Positions 44,174-53,439 of a DNA stretch of 54,919 bases are shown piece by piece; positions within the stretch are counted from its first letter, which is position 1; each line of letters opens with the position of its first letter. The position numbers and the translations under genes are program-made. Under the pieces are notes generated by a model. The model was not told the DNA's origin. It saw nothing but the letters and a program-made list of their open reading frames with translations, and ran no database searches. The stretch is from Chitinophagales bacterium (GTDB lineage Bacteria; Bacteroidota; Bacteroidia; Chitinophagales; Saprospiraceae). Location: positions 1-54,919 of the forward strand of contig JAKSDI010000075.1 of the NCBI GenBank assembly GCA_022360175.1, given 5' to 3'.

Positions 44174-45238
44174 TTAGTTCACTCTGCTATTTATTTCAGC
44201 TATTGCCTTTTGTACTCTGGTAAGCTGAAAAGGATTTTTAAGAATATCCTTAAATATATAATGTTCTTGTAAGACGGGATAATCTTTCAGTAAATCTGCC
44301 ATTAATTCATCTGTAACAATCATCGGAATACCAGTTTCCATATCCAAAATAATTCCGACTCTTACCAGAGCTTGAGGAAGCTTGGGTTTAAAGCCAGATT
44401 TAGGATCTATAAATACTTCATCGATCATAAATAAATAGCGTCCCTGCTCTAATACTCGTAAATAGTAATCGCCTGATCCAGGGAAATTATTGGCCTTGAT
44501 ATATAAATGCTCTCCTTTTTTGAAAGCATAATATGGAAGCATATCCTCAACCGACTTGGCCCTATATCTTAACAGCCTCCGCCGGTCTGATCGTTTTAAA
44601 ATGATATTTCTGGCAACACTCTGGAAATTTTCTTTTTTTAAATCAAGAAAATTGAGTGCTCCTATCATTTTGCTCGATGAGTTATCAGAGTTATTAATAT
44701 TTGCCTTATGTATTACCAGATTGTTTTGGCGCTGTTCTTTATATCGATTCAGGCAGTCAAAAAAAGCTTGTTCCAGGCGCAACGCATGTCCCCCTGTTAC
44801 TTCAGTTTTTTGCCCTGATAGCTCTACCGCAATAACAGTTGCCAATTCGTCTTCTTTTTCTTTAAAACCTACTTCAAGCCTTATAAAACCCGTGCCGTTT
44901 TGATTGTTCAAATGCTCCCATAGATATAGCTGCCTCAAATGCATGCTTACTGGATGAGCACTAATACCCGCAGGCATCCATTCATTGATGCGGTCTTTCA
45001 TGATATCGAAAAATCCTTCTTCTGGAATAAGAGCTCTTTTTATTACTTTATTAGTACCACGATTAACAATTCCTAGGTTCGCCTGAAAGTCTCTTTGATC
45101 AACAATTTGATCAATATAAAAATCGCTGGAAATAGAGGATTTAATATAGTGAGCTGCTCCTATTACCCGATAATCGGTTTGGCTATGACCCTGTAGGCCT
45201 AATAGGATAAGTGAAAAAAGTAAAATTCGCTTCTTCAT
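44174..45238 (-). CDS. Exported protein of unknown function
   Basis: A 354-residue product from ATG 45238 (the frame is open six codons upstream through a TTG). It has a signal peptide (ending GHSQ) and no lipobox. The mature part is mixed helix and strand, with basic clusters (LKRSDRRRLLRYRAK). No domain is recognised. It lies 8 bp upstream of the amidohydrolase remnant on the same strand, so the two were probably an operon before the deletion. Confidence 0.7.
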   Translation of the reverse strand: MKKRILLFSLILLGLQGHSQTDYRVIGAAHYIKSSISSDFYIDQIVDQRDFQANLGIVNRGTNKVIKRALIPEEGFFDIMKDRINEWMPAGISAHPVSMHLRQLYLWEHLNNQNGTGFIRLEVGFKEKEDELATVIAVELSGQKTEVTGGHALRLEQAFFDCLNRYKEQRQNNLVIHKANINNSDNSSSKMIGALNFLDLKKENFQSVARNIILKRSDRRRLLRYRAKSVEDMLPYYAFKKGEHLYIKANNFPGSGDYYLRVLEQGRYLFMIDEVFIDPKSGFKPKLPQALVRVGIILDMETGIPMIVTDELMADLLKDYPVLQEHYIFKDILKNPFQLTRVQKAIAEINSRVN

Positions 45239-45566
45239 AGGACAATTGTTAATCAATAATTATTGCTTTTCAAACATTTTGCAAAAAAGCAGCAAATGGC
45301 ACTCCAAATTTCGCAAATGATCAATGCTTTTACTATAAAAAATCACTTTTTTATTGAAAGCAGAATAAAATAATGAAGTAAAAGTTTAATAAATGTCATG
45401 AAGTGGACAGGGGGGAGAGTGTGAAGATGTGGTGATTAGTGAATGGTGATTAGGGGGAAGGTGCGTTTAGATAGTTTGATTTTTATTTTTTGAATAGTGA
45501 TATCTTGACTTTATCTGGCTAAGTGGGCTGGATAGGTATGCTTATCAACTACATCGGATGATAGAA
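45239..45566. other. Intergenic region with GTGATTAGTG repeat word
   Basis: Promoter space for the leftward 45238 gene and the rightward methyltransferase. A word GTGGTGATTAGTGAATGGTG (45429-45448) repeats internally and is closely related to 17641-17660. No ORF or RNA gene is seen. Confidence 0.45.
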
Positions 45567-45703
45567 GTGTGTTTTTTTAGCCTTGTGGTATTTTGGTATT
45601 CGGGGATAGTTTGGTTTAGGAAGTTTAATGGGCTTAGAGATTTAGGGAGACATGGTGATGTAGTGATGTGTTTTTTTTGGTCTTATGGTATTTTGGTATT
45701 CAG
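45567..45703. repeat. Direct repeat, 100-bp period, upstream of the METTL25-like gene
   Basis: Two copies of GTGTTTTTTT...TGGTATTTTGGTATTC lie exactly 100 bp apart (the 16-base core at 45586-45601 and 45686-45701 is identical). Surrounding bases are less alike. The second copy ends about 48 bp before the methyltransferase ATG, inside its leader. Confidence 0.65.
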
Positions 45704-45750
45704 GTTTAGCTTTACTTCAAACTATTCCAAAGCTGCCTTATATTTGCATT

Positions 45751-46908
45751 ATGAGTAAAGACAGCATACCGCAGCAGTTTATTGAACAATTATCGCAGAG
45801 CATACAAAATGATACTTTTGTTCAGCTGACGCTCAGTAAGGTTGGAGGAAAAGATAAGAGTTTGAAAAACGTATATGCCCGGCTTATTGAATTGAAGAGC
45901 AATCCGGCTATCACATTTACACTTCGATATCCAACAAAAGATATAACGAAAAATCATTCGATAGAGGAAGGCATTGCTATGATCAGTTTATGGTTGGGCA
46001 ATGATTTTTTAGAAGGCAATTTGTTTACTCTAAAAGAGGATGTTAGTATTCAATATAATAAGAAGAGAAAAGCTCGCCTATTTACTCGCCCGGCCAGTAA
46101 GCAGAAACAGCCAGACAAACAACATAATAAAATAAAGCAGTATGCTATTGCTCCAGATGCGCCATACCTATATGCAATGGGTATCAGTAGCAAACAAGGC
46201 AAAATACTTGCACAAAATCAGCGTAAGTACAGGCAGATTAATAAATACATTGAAATTATAGATAGTCTTTTGAATCAGCATAACGGATTATCACATACTC
46301 CACATATCGTAGATATGGGCTCTGGCAAGGGATACCTTACTTTTGCCTTGTATCAGCACTTAAAAGAAGGATTAGGCTGGTCTCCAACTATAATGGGAAT
46401 TGAGTTGCGTGAACAACTGGTAGGCTTTTGTAATAAGCTTTCTACAGAGATAGGATATAGTGGTTTATCATTTGCTGCACAGGATATACATGACTATCAA
46501 CCGGAGCGAATTGATTTACTCATTGCTTTGCATGCTTGTGATATCGCAACAGATATCGCTATTGCAAAAGGGATACAAGCAGAAGCTGAAATTATCATAG
46601 TAGCTCCTTGTTGCCATAAGCAAATACGCAAGGAAATGAACTGCCAAACCGATATGCAGGCAATACTTAAGCACGGTATCATGGAAGAACGGCAGGCTGA
46701 AATGATAACTGATGGTATCCGTTCTTTACTACTGGAGGCTCATGGTTATGAGACCAAAGTTTTTGAGTTTATTTCTACCCAACATACTCCCAAAAATGTC
46801 ATGATTGTTGGAATAAAAGGAAAGAAAAATGAAAAGGCAATTCAGCAGATAAATGCCATTAAAGAGCAGTTTGGTATAGAACACCATTACCTTGAAACGC
46901 TTTTGTGA
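45751..46908 (+). CDS. METTL25-like SAM-dependent methyltransferase (Methyltransf_32 type)
   Basis: A 385-residue protein from ATG 45751; the frame is open 22 codons upstream through a repeat that is unlikely to be coding. The catalytic half holds the SAM motif VDMGSGKGYLTFALY, the diagnostic ALHACDIATDIA and the Cys/His-rich APCCHKQI, as in the Methyltransf_32 group related to eukaryotic METTL25. The N-terminal ~150 residues form a lysine-rich domain that may bind RNA. RNA methylation is a reasonable inference, with unknown target. Confidence 0.85.
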   Translation: MSKDSIPQQFIEQLSQSIQNDTFVQLTLSKVGGKDKSLKNVYARLIELKSNPAITFTLRYPTKDITKNHSIEEGIAMISLWLGNDFLEGNLFTLKEDVSIQYNKKRKARLFTRPASKQKQPDKQHNKIKQYAIAPDAPYLYAMGISSKQGKILAQNQRKYRQINKYIEIIDSLLNQHNGLSHTPHIVDMGSGKGYLTFALYQHLKEGLGWSPTIMGIELREQLVGFCNKLSTEIGYSGLSFAAQDIHDYQPERIDLLIALHACDIATDIAIAKGIQAEAEIIIVAPCCHKQIRKEMNCQTDMQAILKHGIMEERQAEMITDGIRSLLLEAHGYETKVFEFISTQHTPKNVMIVGIKGKKNEKAIQQINAIKEQFGIEHHYLETLL

Positions 46909-46945
46909 AAAATGCATATTCCTAACCACATCACTATATATATCC

Positions 46946-48181
46946 CTACCCCAAAACCGCTTCTCTTGCTGCTTTCATAGGAATGCTAATGCATTTTTTC
47001 TCCATATAGGTAAGCATCTTCTCCACCAGTTCGCGTGAGTTATCATCGAGGGATGACATTTCCTTACTGAAGACTTCATTCATTGCCTTGGCTTTAATGG
47101 CTTTGATTTCAGAAGGGACGCTACGCATGGCCAACTCTAGTTGACGCTGCTTGAGGAGAGATGGGAATTCGTTGATGAAATCGACTAGTAACTTTTTGGC
47201 ACGTTCTACTTCCTGTTCGCGGAAGGCAAGATTGGCTTTTGCGAGGTTCCGAAGCCCTTCAATTTCAATATATTCTACATTGAACTGAGCGATAACATCA
47301 TGTGCGACATTGTGAGGGATTGCCAGGTCAATGATCACCTTTTGATTATCGTCTTCTTGTATCAGTTTTTTATAGAGAGCAGTAGTGATGATAGGTTCGG
47401 TAGCTCCAGTACAAACAACCATACAATCAAAGCCTCCTTTGTATTCACTTAACTGTTCTAATGGCCGAGCCTGTCCATTTAGTGATTTAGCTATTTTTTC
47501 TGCTTTATTGAGGCTACGATTGAAGACTGTAACGTTTGTGTATTCGTGTTTAATTAAAAATTTAGAAACTAGTTGATTGGTCTGCCCTGCTCCCACCAAT
47601 AAAATACGTGCATCTTTTGGGACCTGCGCGTTTAGCATTTTTTGTATTGCCAAAGAAACAATTGATATTGGCTTGTCTCCTATACGAGTATGAGAATAAA
47701 CGGCTTTAGCTGCTACCAATGACTGTTGAAACGCCAGGCGAATATTATCACCCGTTGTTCCCCATTTCTGACACTGTTCATAAGATTCGCGTAGTTGTCG
47801 TAAAATCTGACGCTCACCAATTACCAGAGAGTCAAGCGAAGCAGCTACATGCTGCAAATGCTCAATTGCATTAGCACCTTCATAATATTGAACGTAATTC
47901 TCTATTTCGTTCATCGCCTCGATTGGTAATGAAGGATTAACACTTTGGAAGAAATGAGAAATAAATCTTTCATCTACCTCCTGAGCAGTTGTAAATAAAT
48001 ACATCACCCTATTACAGGTAGGTAAGTAAAGCAACTCATCAATATGAAACTGAGCCTTTATACTATCTAACTTTAGCCTCAGAGCATCATCATCATTTGC
48101 CTTAATGACAAAATCAGCTATTTCTTTGAGGTTAGTTTTCTTATGAGTAACGGTCAGAATCTTGTAATTAGATAATAGCAT
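46946..48181 (-). CDS. hemA: Glutamyl-tRNA reductase HemA
   Basis: A 411-residue enzyme from ATG 48181 (the ORF also opens at TTG three codons earlier). It reduces glutamyl-tRNA to glutamate-1-semialdehyde, the first step of C5 tetrapyrrole synthesis. The catalytic Cys lies in YLPTCNRVMYL (Cys 56); the substrate motif GERQILRQLRESY and the NADPH-binding VGAGQTNQL are intact, followed by the dimerisation domain. No other heme gene is adjacent. A perfect 16-bp palindrome lies 160 bp upstream and may be an iron- or heme-responsive operator. Confidence 0.96.
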   Translation of the reverse strand: MLLSNYKILTVTHKKTNLKEIADFVIKANDDDALRLKLDSIKAQFHIDELLYLPTCNRVMYLFTTAQEVDERFISHFFQSVNPSLPIEAMNEIENYVQYYEGANAIEHLQHVAASLDSLVIGERQILRQLRESYEQCQKWGTTGDNIRLAFQQSLVAAKAVYSHTRIGDKPISIVSLAIQKMLNAQVPKDARILLVGAGQTNQLVSKFLIKHEYTNVTVFNRSLNKAEKIAKSLNGQARPLEQLSEYKGGFDCMVVCTGATEPIITTALYKKLIQEDDNQKVIIDLAIPHNVAHDVIAQFNVEYIEIEGLRNLAKANLAFREQEVERAKKLLVDFINEFPSLLKQRQLELAMRSVPSEIKAIKAKAMNEVFSKEMSSLDDNSRELVEKMLTYMEKKCISIPMKAAREAVLG

Positions 48182-48625
48182 GAGTTTCAATGTTCAGAGT
48201 TAAACTAGCCTTGCATTTAAAAGACGCTCTAGCAATAAATTATTTCCTGGCTATTTGCAAAAATAGAATTCAGTAAGCGTCTATATGTCACAATACTGTA
48301 ACAAGCTTAGACAAAGCTAAAATTGACACGCTTTTTTTAAGATGATAATTATCATCACTCTTAACTCCATGACAAAAAAATGACATAAATATGAATATTG
48401 GCGATGAATATTTAAACGAAACCAGGATACTGGCCAATGAATTTGCTTGAATGCTTATTTAAAAAATCCAATATTTTTTCGAACATGACGTAACGCTTTC
48501 CCTAATGGCAAGATTAATAGATGACAAATTAGCGGTGCTGCACTAAAAAAACTAACCCCATTTATTTCTTATCAATTATTGGTTGACAATATCCCATATT
48601 TTTTCATTTAAAAACCAAATGTAAA
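48182..48625. other. Intergenic region between divergent hemA and the 48626 gene
   Basis: Promoter region of two divergent genes. Apart from the 48341-48356 palindrome I see no strong repeat, ORF or RNA gene. Confidence 0.45.
48341..48356. promoter_or_regulatory. Fur-box-like perfect palindrome upstream of hemA
   Basis: GATGATAATTATCATC is a perfect 16-bp palindrome containing overlapping GATAAT/ATTATC hexamers, the unit recognised by Fur-type regulators, though the arms are not spaced in the classical 7-1-7 form. It lies 160 bp before hemA and 270 bp before the divergent gene. Iron-responsive control of heme synthesis would make sense; this is inference. Confidence 0.5.
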
Positions 48626-50584
48626 ATGGCAAAATCACCAGAAGAAAAGCATGCTTTTTATGTAAAAGGGCAAATCAAATTGGCTCAGGACAATACGGAT
48701 TGTAGCCAACAGCCAGACTCTCCATTACAAGTACGAGCTTATAATGCTGCCAACCGATTTATAGGTTGTGGAGATGTCAATGAAAAAGGACAGTTTTCTT
48801 TTTCCCTTGAACTAGAAGAAGTAGAAGCAGTGCACTTATCGATTGCTCCTATAGTAGAAAAAGGAGACGAAGGCCGTGTTCCTCCTTTCAGCAAGCATTA
48901 TCAAATTAAAGATTGGCAATACACAGAAGCAGGTAATGTATTACAAGTAGAAGAAACGATTTTATCTAATGTGTGGAGGCTTTGGTGGCCAAGATACATC
49001 TGTATAGGAGGTAAAATTCGGAAAAAAATCAAAGAAGATGGTATTACAAAATACTGTCCAGTTCCTTATGTGAAAGTAGAAATCTTTGATGTAGATCGCG
49101 AATTTTGTCTCTGGCCATGGCTGAAGGCTAGACTAGATGTTGTAAAAAAACTACCGGTCATTCAAACACCCGTTTTAGTTAAAAAGCCAATCCCTATTCC
49201 TGATCCAGGGCCCTTAGCTGAAGCCGCTGCAGCTTTACAACCTTTGAATACACAAACAGTTAGTGCTAGAATAACTGAACAGCAACAACCAGAATTATTA
49301 GACCAATTGCGAGATCTTACTATTTCAAGTAAAATAGCTCCCTGGGTTTTCTGGCCTCGCTGTTTTTACAGCAAACGCCTGATCTGTAGTACAACCACTG
49401 ATTGTAATGGTAATTATCGCTGCTGTTTCAAATGGTGGCCTATTCATTTCAGAAATGGACACTTCCGTTTTGATAGCCTACCGGATATTATCATCAAAGT
49501 GACTCAGGTGATAGATGGAGTAGAGCAAGTAATTTACCTGGACCCATACACTAGTGTTCGATGGAATAGCACCAGTGGAACGATCAATCTTACACTCGAT
49601 AATGAAGAAATCATCTGTGGCAGTGGCTGTGACGGTACAGACGTTCGCGGTACTTCTACTTTCTTCACTCGTATTGGAAATGATGAAGTATATCATATTG
49701 ATCAAACTAAAGGTACTTATGAAGAAGGTGCCTGGAGTAATGTTGCGTATGGTGGCAATTTGAATGTACACGCCGTTTTTGGAGATACTCTTTCCAGTGG
49801 TGTCAGCAAGCGATACTATCGGCTTTCTATCCGTAAAGGAATGGGGAGTTTCACCCCTATAAATGTACCACTATCTGATACTAGAGTAAATAAAAATACT
49901 TTACTATCTACTTCTTATGCTTTAGGTCCATTTAATATCAACGGTACTCCTAATCTCTATGAAGTCAGAGATACCAATCATTTTTATTGGTACAATATTC
50001 AGAGAATAGGACAATGGCGAACCTTATCACCTAACAGTTACCCTCTGTTGCAAGTAGCAGATGAAGGTAAATATACCCTCAGGTTGGAAGTGTTTGATGA
50101 AAATGGCAATAAGATGGATTCTTCGCAAGTCGACTATCGCGACGGCACTGCCGGACCGGGTATTACACTACCTCCAATGGCAGATCGGTGCGACCTGATC
50201 ATGCAATTAGACAATAAGGCTCCAGAATTAGATATACAAGTACCCGCCGCTACAGGTGCGTGTGGTGTTGTTAAGCATGCCAATGTACCTTTTGATATTC
50301 ATACTACAGTAAACCAGGAGAATGGACGCTTATATTATTGGAGGCTCTATTATTATAAAGGCCTAAGTGGGGGCGGTGGCAATTTGGCCTCTGCGGCGAG
50401 TTATACAGGCTTGTCAACTCCTGCTCAAAGTACAATATCCAGTTCCCCGATGACGAATGGGCTAACAAGTACCTGTGCCTTTTCTTTACGACTGAATGCA
50501 TGGCCATTAATACGAAACGGATATGGATTAATCCATCATCGACAAATTAATAGGGCAGTGGCAGTAGAAAAATGTAATTGTTGA
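48626..50584 (+). CDS. Leaderless transthyretin/carboxypeptidase-regulatory-like protein
   Basis: A 652-residue protein with no signal peptide, lipobox or membrane segment. Three regions resemble small beta-sandwich (transthyretin-like) domains: about 10-105 (LQVRAYNAANRFIGCGDVNE), about 130-165 continuing at about 255-325 (YVKVEIFDVDREF; STTTDCNGNYRCCFKWW; LPDIIIKVTQVIDG), and a later strand-rich part. It has many Trp and Cys residues in the middle (WRLWWPRYICIGG; CCFKWWPIHF) and ends in AVEKCNC. Such leaderless beta-sandwich proteins might be cytoplasmic or exported by a contractile injection system; both are speculation. Neighbours (hemA, SLC12-like) give no clue. Confidence 0.6.
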   Translation: MAKSPEEKHAFYVKGQIKLAQDNTDCSQQPDSPLQVRAYNAANRFIGCGDVNEKGQFSFSLELEEVEAVHLSIAPIVEKGDEGRVPPFSKHYQIKDWQYTEAGNVLQVEETILSNVWRLWWPRYICIGGKIRKKIKEDGITKYCPVPYVKVEIFDVDREFCLWPWLKARLDVVKKLPVIQTPVLVKKPIPIPDPGPLAEAAAALQPLNTQTVSARITEQQQPELLDQLRDLTISSKIAPWVFWPRCFYSKRLICSTTTDCNGNYRCCFKWWPIHFRNGHFRFDSLPDIIIKVTQVIDGVEQVIYLDPYTSVRWNSTSGTINLTLDNEEIICGSGCDGTDVRGTSTFFTRIGNDEVYHIDQTKGTYEEGAWSNVAYGGNLNVHAVFGDTLSSGVSKRYYRLSIRKGMGSFTPINVPLSDTRVNKNTLLSTSYALGPFNINGTPNLYEVRDTNHFYWYNIQRIGQWRTLSPNSYPLLQVADEGKYTLRLEVFDENGNKMDSSQVDYRDGTAGPGITLPPMADRCDLIMQLDNKAPELDIQVPAATGACGVVKHANVPFDIHTTVNQENGRLYYWRLYYYKGLSGGGGNLASAASYTGLSTPAQSTISSSPMTNGLTSTCAFSLRLNAWPLIRNGYGLIHHRQINRAVAVEKCNC

Positions 50585-50612
50585 CCATAGTTGTGCCCTC
50601 AAAAGCACACTC

Positions 50613-50641
50613 AGGCTACCAGTAAAATGGTAGCCTTTTTG
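50613..50641 (+). terminator. Intrinsic terminator of the 48626 gene
   Basis: AGGCTACCA (50613-50621) pairs perfectly with TGGTAGCCT (50628-50636) around a six-base loop and is followed by a T-rich run on the plus strand. It sits 28 bp past the stop. The opposing SLC12 gene stops 9 bp beyond the stem. Confidence 0.9.
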
Positions 50642-50644
50642 CTT

Positions 50645-53047
50645 TTATTTTATTTCTATCTGAGTGGCAGCATTAACAAAAAGGGTATTACCTATTTCTT
50701 CATAACCTTTGAATACCGATACACCATCGTGTTTAATCGCTTCATCTCTGAATCCTATAATAGTTAAATCTGCGTCTTTCGATTTTTCATTGATGATTAC
50801 TCTTGGCCCAATGTCTGGCTTGTGCGGAATAATCTCTATGTTTTTTGGTGAAATAGGTAATTGGCCTGCTTCAATCAGACTAAATAAACGACGACGCTCA
50901 TTGTCGCAACTGTCGTCGGGATAGATAGCGAATATTTTAATATGCCCTTTGTTCCACTCTCTATGCCCAAGCAGGATATAAGCTAGTAAAATCATCAGAT
51001 TGGCATTTTCAAAATCATTTGAAGTAAGCCAAATATGGATGGCTTGTTTTAGGCCATAACCACGCTCTGAACTTCCCAGTATGATAAGGTCAAAATCTAC
51101 AGATTTTATTAGTTTGAAATTATCTACGATATCTTCTAAATTGCTTTGTCTCTGCTTTGAAAATTCTACTAATAATAGATTATTCTCCGTACCTGAAATC
51201 CCTGGCAATTGTATCACCTGCGCTACAGCTGAAGTGTAAGAAGGACTAATTAAGGTATCTATGTATATATTGCTATCACTGGCTTCCGCCATTTTGATTA
51301 GCCGATCCTTGGCTTTACGAGCTTCCTTATGAGTACTCTTTGATAAATATCCATTGATTTTATGGATATAGGTACCAAAACCATAACGCTGCGACAACCA
51401 CCTCAGCATATTGAAGGCAGCCAGGCGATCAAATGAATATTGAGAAATACACACTGCGGAAGGGCGCCAACTTGCTGTTTGTTCTTTATCCGTTTTTTGT
51501 AAAAAAACTTGTAACTGGCGACTGATCTGAAATATTACACCCTGGAAAATGACCGCCAGGTTTTTACGGTCGGGATTATAATAACTTACCAAAAGGTAAA
51601 AAACAACCATCAGCATCAAGGAAAAGAAAGCATAAGCCGGATTCATGAAAAACATTAATCCAAAACATGCAAGAGCCCCGAATAAAGATATATACCAACG
51701 TGAGCGGAAAGTAGGCCGATAAGAAGGATCTGCTGCAAAATGTTGTAAGAACGAGATAAGGCATAAGGAACCATAGGTCACCATGAAAAACATGGAGATA
51801 ATTTCTGCAACAGCATCTAAGCCTCCCATCATGATAAAAATAAAAGCAATGACTACTGTTGCAATAGTAGAATTGTAAGGCTCATCATTATGTCCTCGTC
51901 CTCTGGACAACCAATATGTAATCTTTCTGGAAGGCAGTAAGCGATCTCTTGCTATGGCCTGCAAAGTACGAGGAGCTACCAATATCGAACCTATAGCAGA
52001 AGAAATAGTAGCGGCAGCCAGGCCCACAGGAATTAACCACCAGCCTTGCCAGGCGATGTTGGCCATCACCAATTGACTAGTGTCCGCTAATTGTTCAGGG
52101 CTGGCAGAAGAAGCTAATTTGTAGGCTATAAATAAGTAAACGACCATACCTGTAAGCGTTCCTGCCAGGGTACCCAAAGGAATAGACCTGCCTGGGTTTT
52201 TAAGATCACCTGAGAGCCCCACTCCTGCTGTCATTCCTGTGAAAGCAGGGAAAATAATAGCAAATACAGTAAAAAAGCTCACTTTTTCTATAGGGTTTCT
52301 CCGAGGAGCCTGTTGTCTGGCCGGATCTGCCTGGCGTATTTGAGGAACATTCGGGTTCGGATAATTAGCAATAATACTATCTTCTCTATGGGAGGAAAGT
52401 GTTGTAGAATCCAGTGTCGATGATGTATTGTTATCGGTAGGTATTTCCTGAGCTACTGTAGCAAAAGGGTCTAACTCTTGTGTTTGGCTAAATTCGGTTT
52501 GACCAATAAAAAAGGCAATCAATGCTACAAAAAGCGTAGCAACTACTACATACAACATCTTAACTCCCAGGTCAGCTCCTTTTATTAAAACCATTGCAGT
52601 AAGTAAGAAAAGAGCGGGAATACTCACCGTTTGTTTCTTAGACAAAAGCCACTCTAATGCCGGGTGTAAATGGTAGCTGGTAAGTAAATAATCAAAGAGG
52701 CTTCCAAAAGCTTCTGAAAATGCTATGATATAAAATGCTACACTTATGGCCTGAGAAAAATATAAGGCAATACCTATAGAAGAGCCAATTACCAGTCCAA
52801 ATGAACGGGAAATAATATAGTATTCTCCACCTCCTTCTACTTTTTGGTTGGTAGCTATCTCTGCAATAGCCATGGCAGTAGGAATTGTTACAGCATGCCC
52901 GATTAGTATAATTAAGATAGTCCCTGCAAAGCCTACTTGCCCTACGGCAAAGCCAAAACGTAAAAACATAACTGCCCCCAGAATAGTGGATATTGCTGTA
53001 AAAAATACAGGGGCGGTTCCGAATTTTCGAACTGCTGAAGTAGCCAT
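50645..53047 (-). CDS. SLC12-type cation-chloride cotransporter-like permease (APC superfamily)
   Basis: An 800-residue protein with about twelve membrane helices and a long cytoplasmic C-terminal region. The first helices show TAPVFFTAISTILGAVMFLR, followed by GGGEYYIISRS, and later FPAFTGMTAGVGLSGDLKNP, all typical of the Na-K-Cl/K-Cl cotransporter group, as is the C-terminal ~270-residue domain. Between helices about 5 and 6 a hydrophilic insert of about 65 residues, Asp/Ser/Thr- and Pro-rich, occurs (about 200-265). It likely moves cations with chloride or amino acids. A single gene; starts at ATG 53047. Confidence 0.88.
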   Translation of the reverse strand: MATSAVRKFGTAPVFFTAISTILGAVMFLRFGFAVGQVGFAGTILIILIGHAVTIPTAMAIAEIATNQKVEGGGEYYIISRSFGLVIGSSIGIALYFSQAISVAFYIIAFSEAFGSLFDYLLTSYHLHPALEWLLSKKQTVSIPALFLLTAMVLIKGADLGVKMLYVVVATLFVALIAFFIGQTEFSQTQELDPFATVAQEIPTDNNTSSTLDSTTLSSHREDSIIANYPNPNVPQIRQADPARQQAPRRNPIEKVSFFTVFAIIFPAFTGMTAGVGLSGDLKNPGRSIPLGTLAGTLTGMVVYLFIAYKLASSASPEQLADTSQLVMANIAWQGWWLIPVGLAAATISSAIGSILVAPRTLQAIARDRLLPSRKITYWLSRGRGHNDEPYNSTIATVVIAFIFIMMGGLDAVAEIISMFFMVTYGSLCLISFLQHFAADPSYRPTFRSRWYISLFGALACFGLMFFMNPAYAFFSLMLMVVFYLLVSYYNPDRKNLAVIFQGVIFQISRQLQVFLQKTDKEQTASWRPSAVCISQYSFDRLAAFNMLRWLSQRYGFGTYIHKINGYLSKSTHKEARKAKDRLIKMAEASDSNIYIDTLISPSYTSAVAQVIQLPGISGTENNLLLVEFSKQRQSNLEDIVDNFKLIKSVDFDLIILGSSERGYGLKQAIHIWLTSNDFENANLMILLAYILLGHREWNKGHIKIFAIYPDDSCDNERRRLFSLIEAGQLPISPKNIEIIPHKPDIGPRVIINEKSKDADLTIIGFRDEAIKHDGVSVFKGYEEIGNTLFVNAATQIEIK

Positions 53048-53439
53048 AACATTTAAGGTCTAATCGATTACAAGAACGGGATTAGTCAGGATAATGCAAA
53101 AAAAGAAGATTTAAAATGTAAAAGGATGCAAGGTTTCACGAGCATAGAATAAAAAAATACGAGAATCCATTTTTGAAATTTATTCATGATTATAGTGGAA
53201 TTAAATCTTCGGTAAGTGTTGATTTTGTAATGGTTGAATCTATTTTTAAATAATTGATTATTAATGTTTTATGTTGGTTGGTGGGTTTTTTTTTTTGTGG
53301 TAGGTAAATAGAAATGTCTTTTGAGTGAAATGAGTTTTAATGTAGGTTTACTTCGTATTTAAAACGCAATGGTTTTACACTCTGAACCTAATACGTGAAT
53401 AAAGTCTAGAACCATTTATTGACTAAAACAACAACATCT
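53048..53439. other. Intergenic region upstream of the small T9SS protein
   Basis: Divergent promoter space. It has a T run near 53287-53297 and AT-rich sequence; no ORF or RNA gene is seen. An in-frame TTG at 53419 precedes the chosen ATG at 53440. Confidence 0.4.

Noticed and set aside
45558-45758. 66-codon open frame upstream of the METTL25-like gene
   Set aside because: It crosses the 100-bp direct repeats and T runs; the hydrophobic product repeats the same VFWYSG/ILVFRF words from the DNA repeat and has no start signal.
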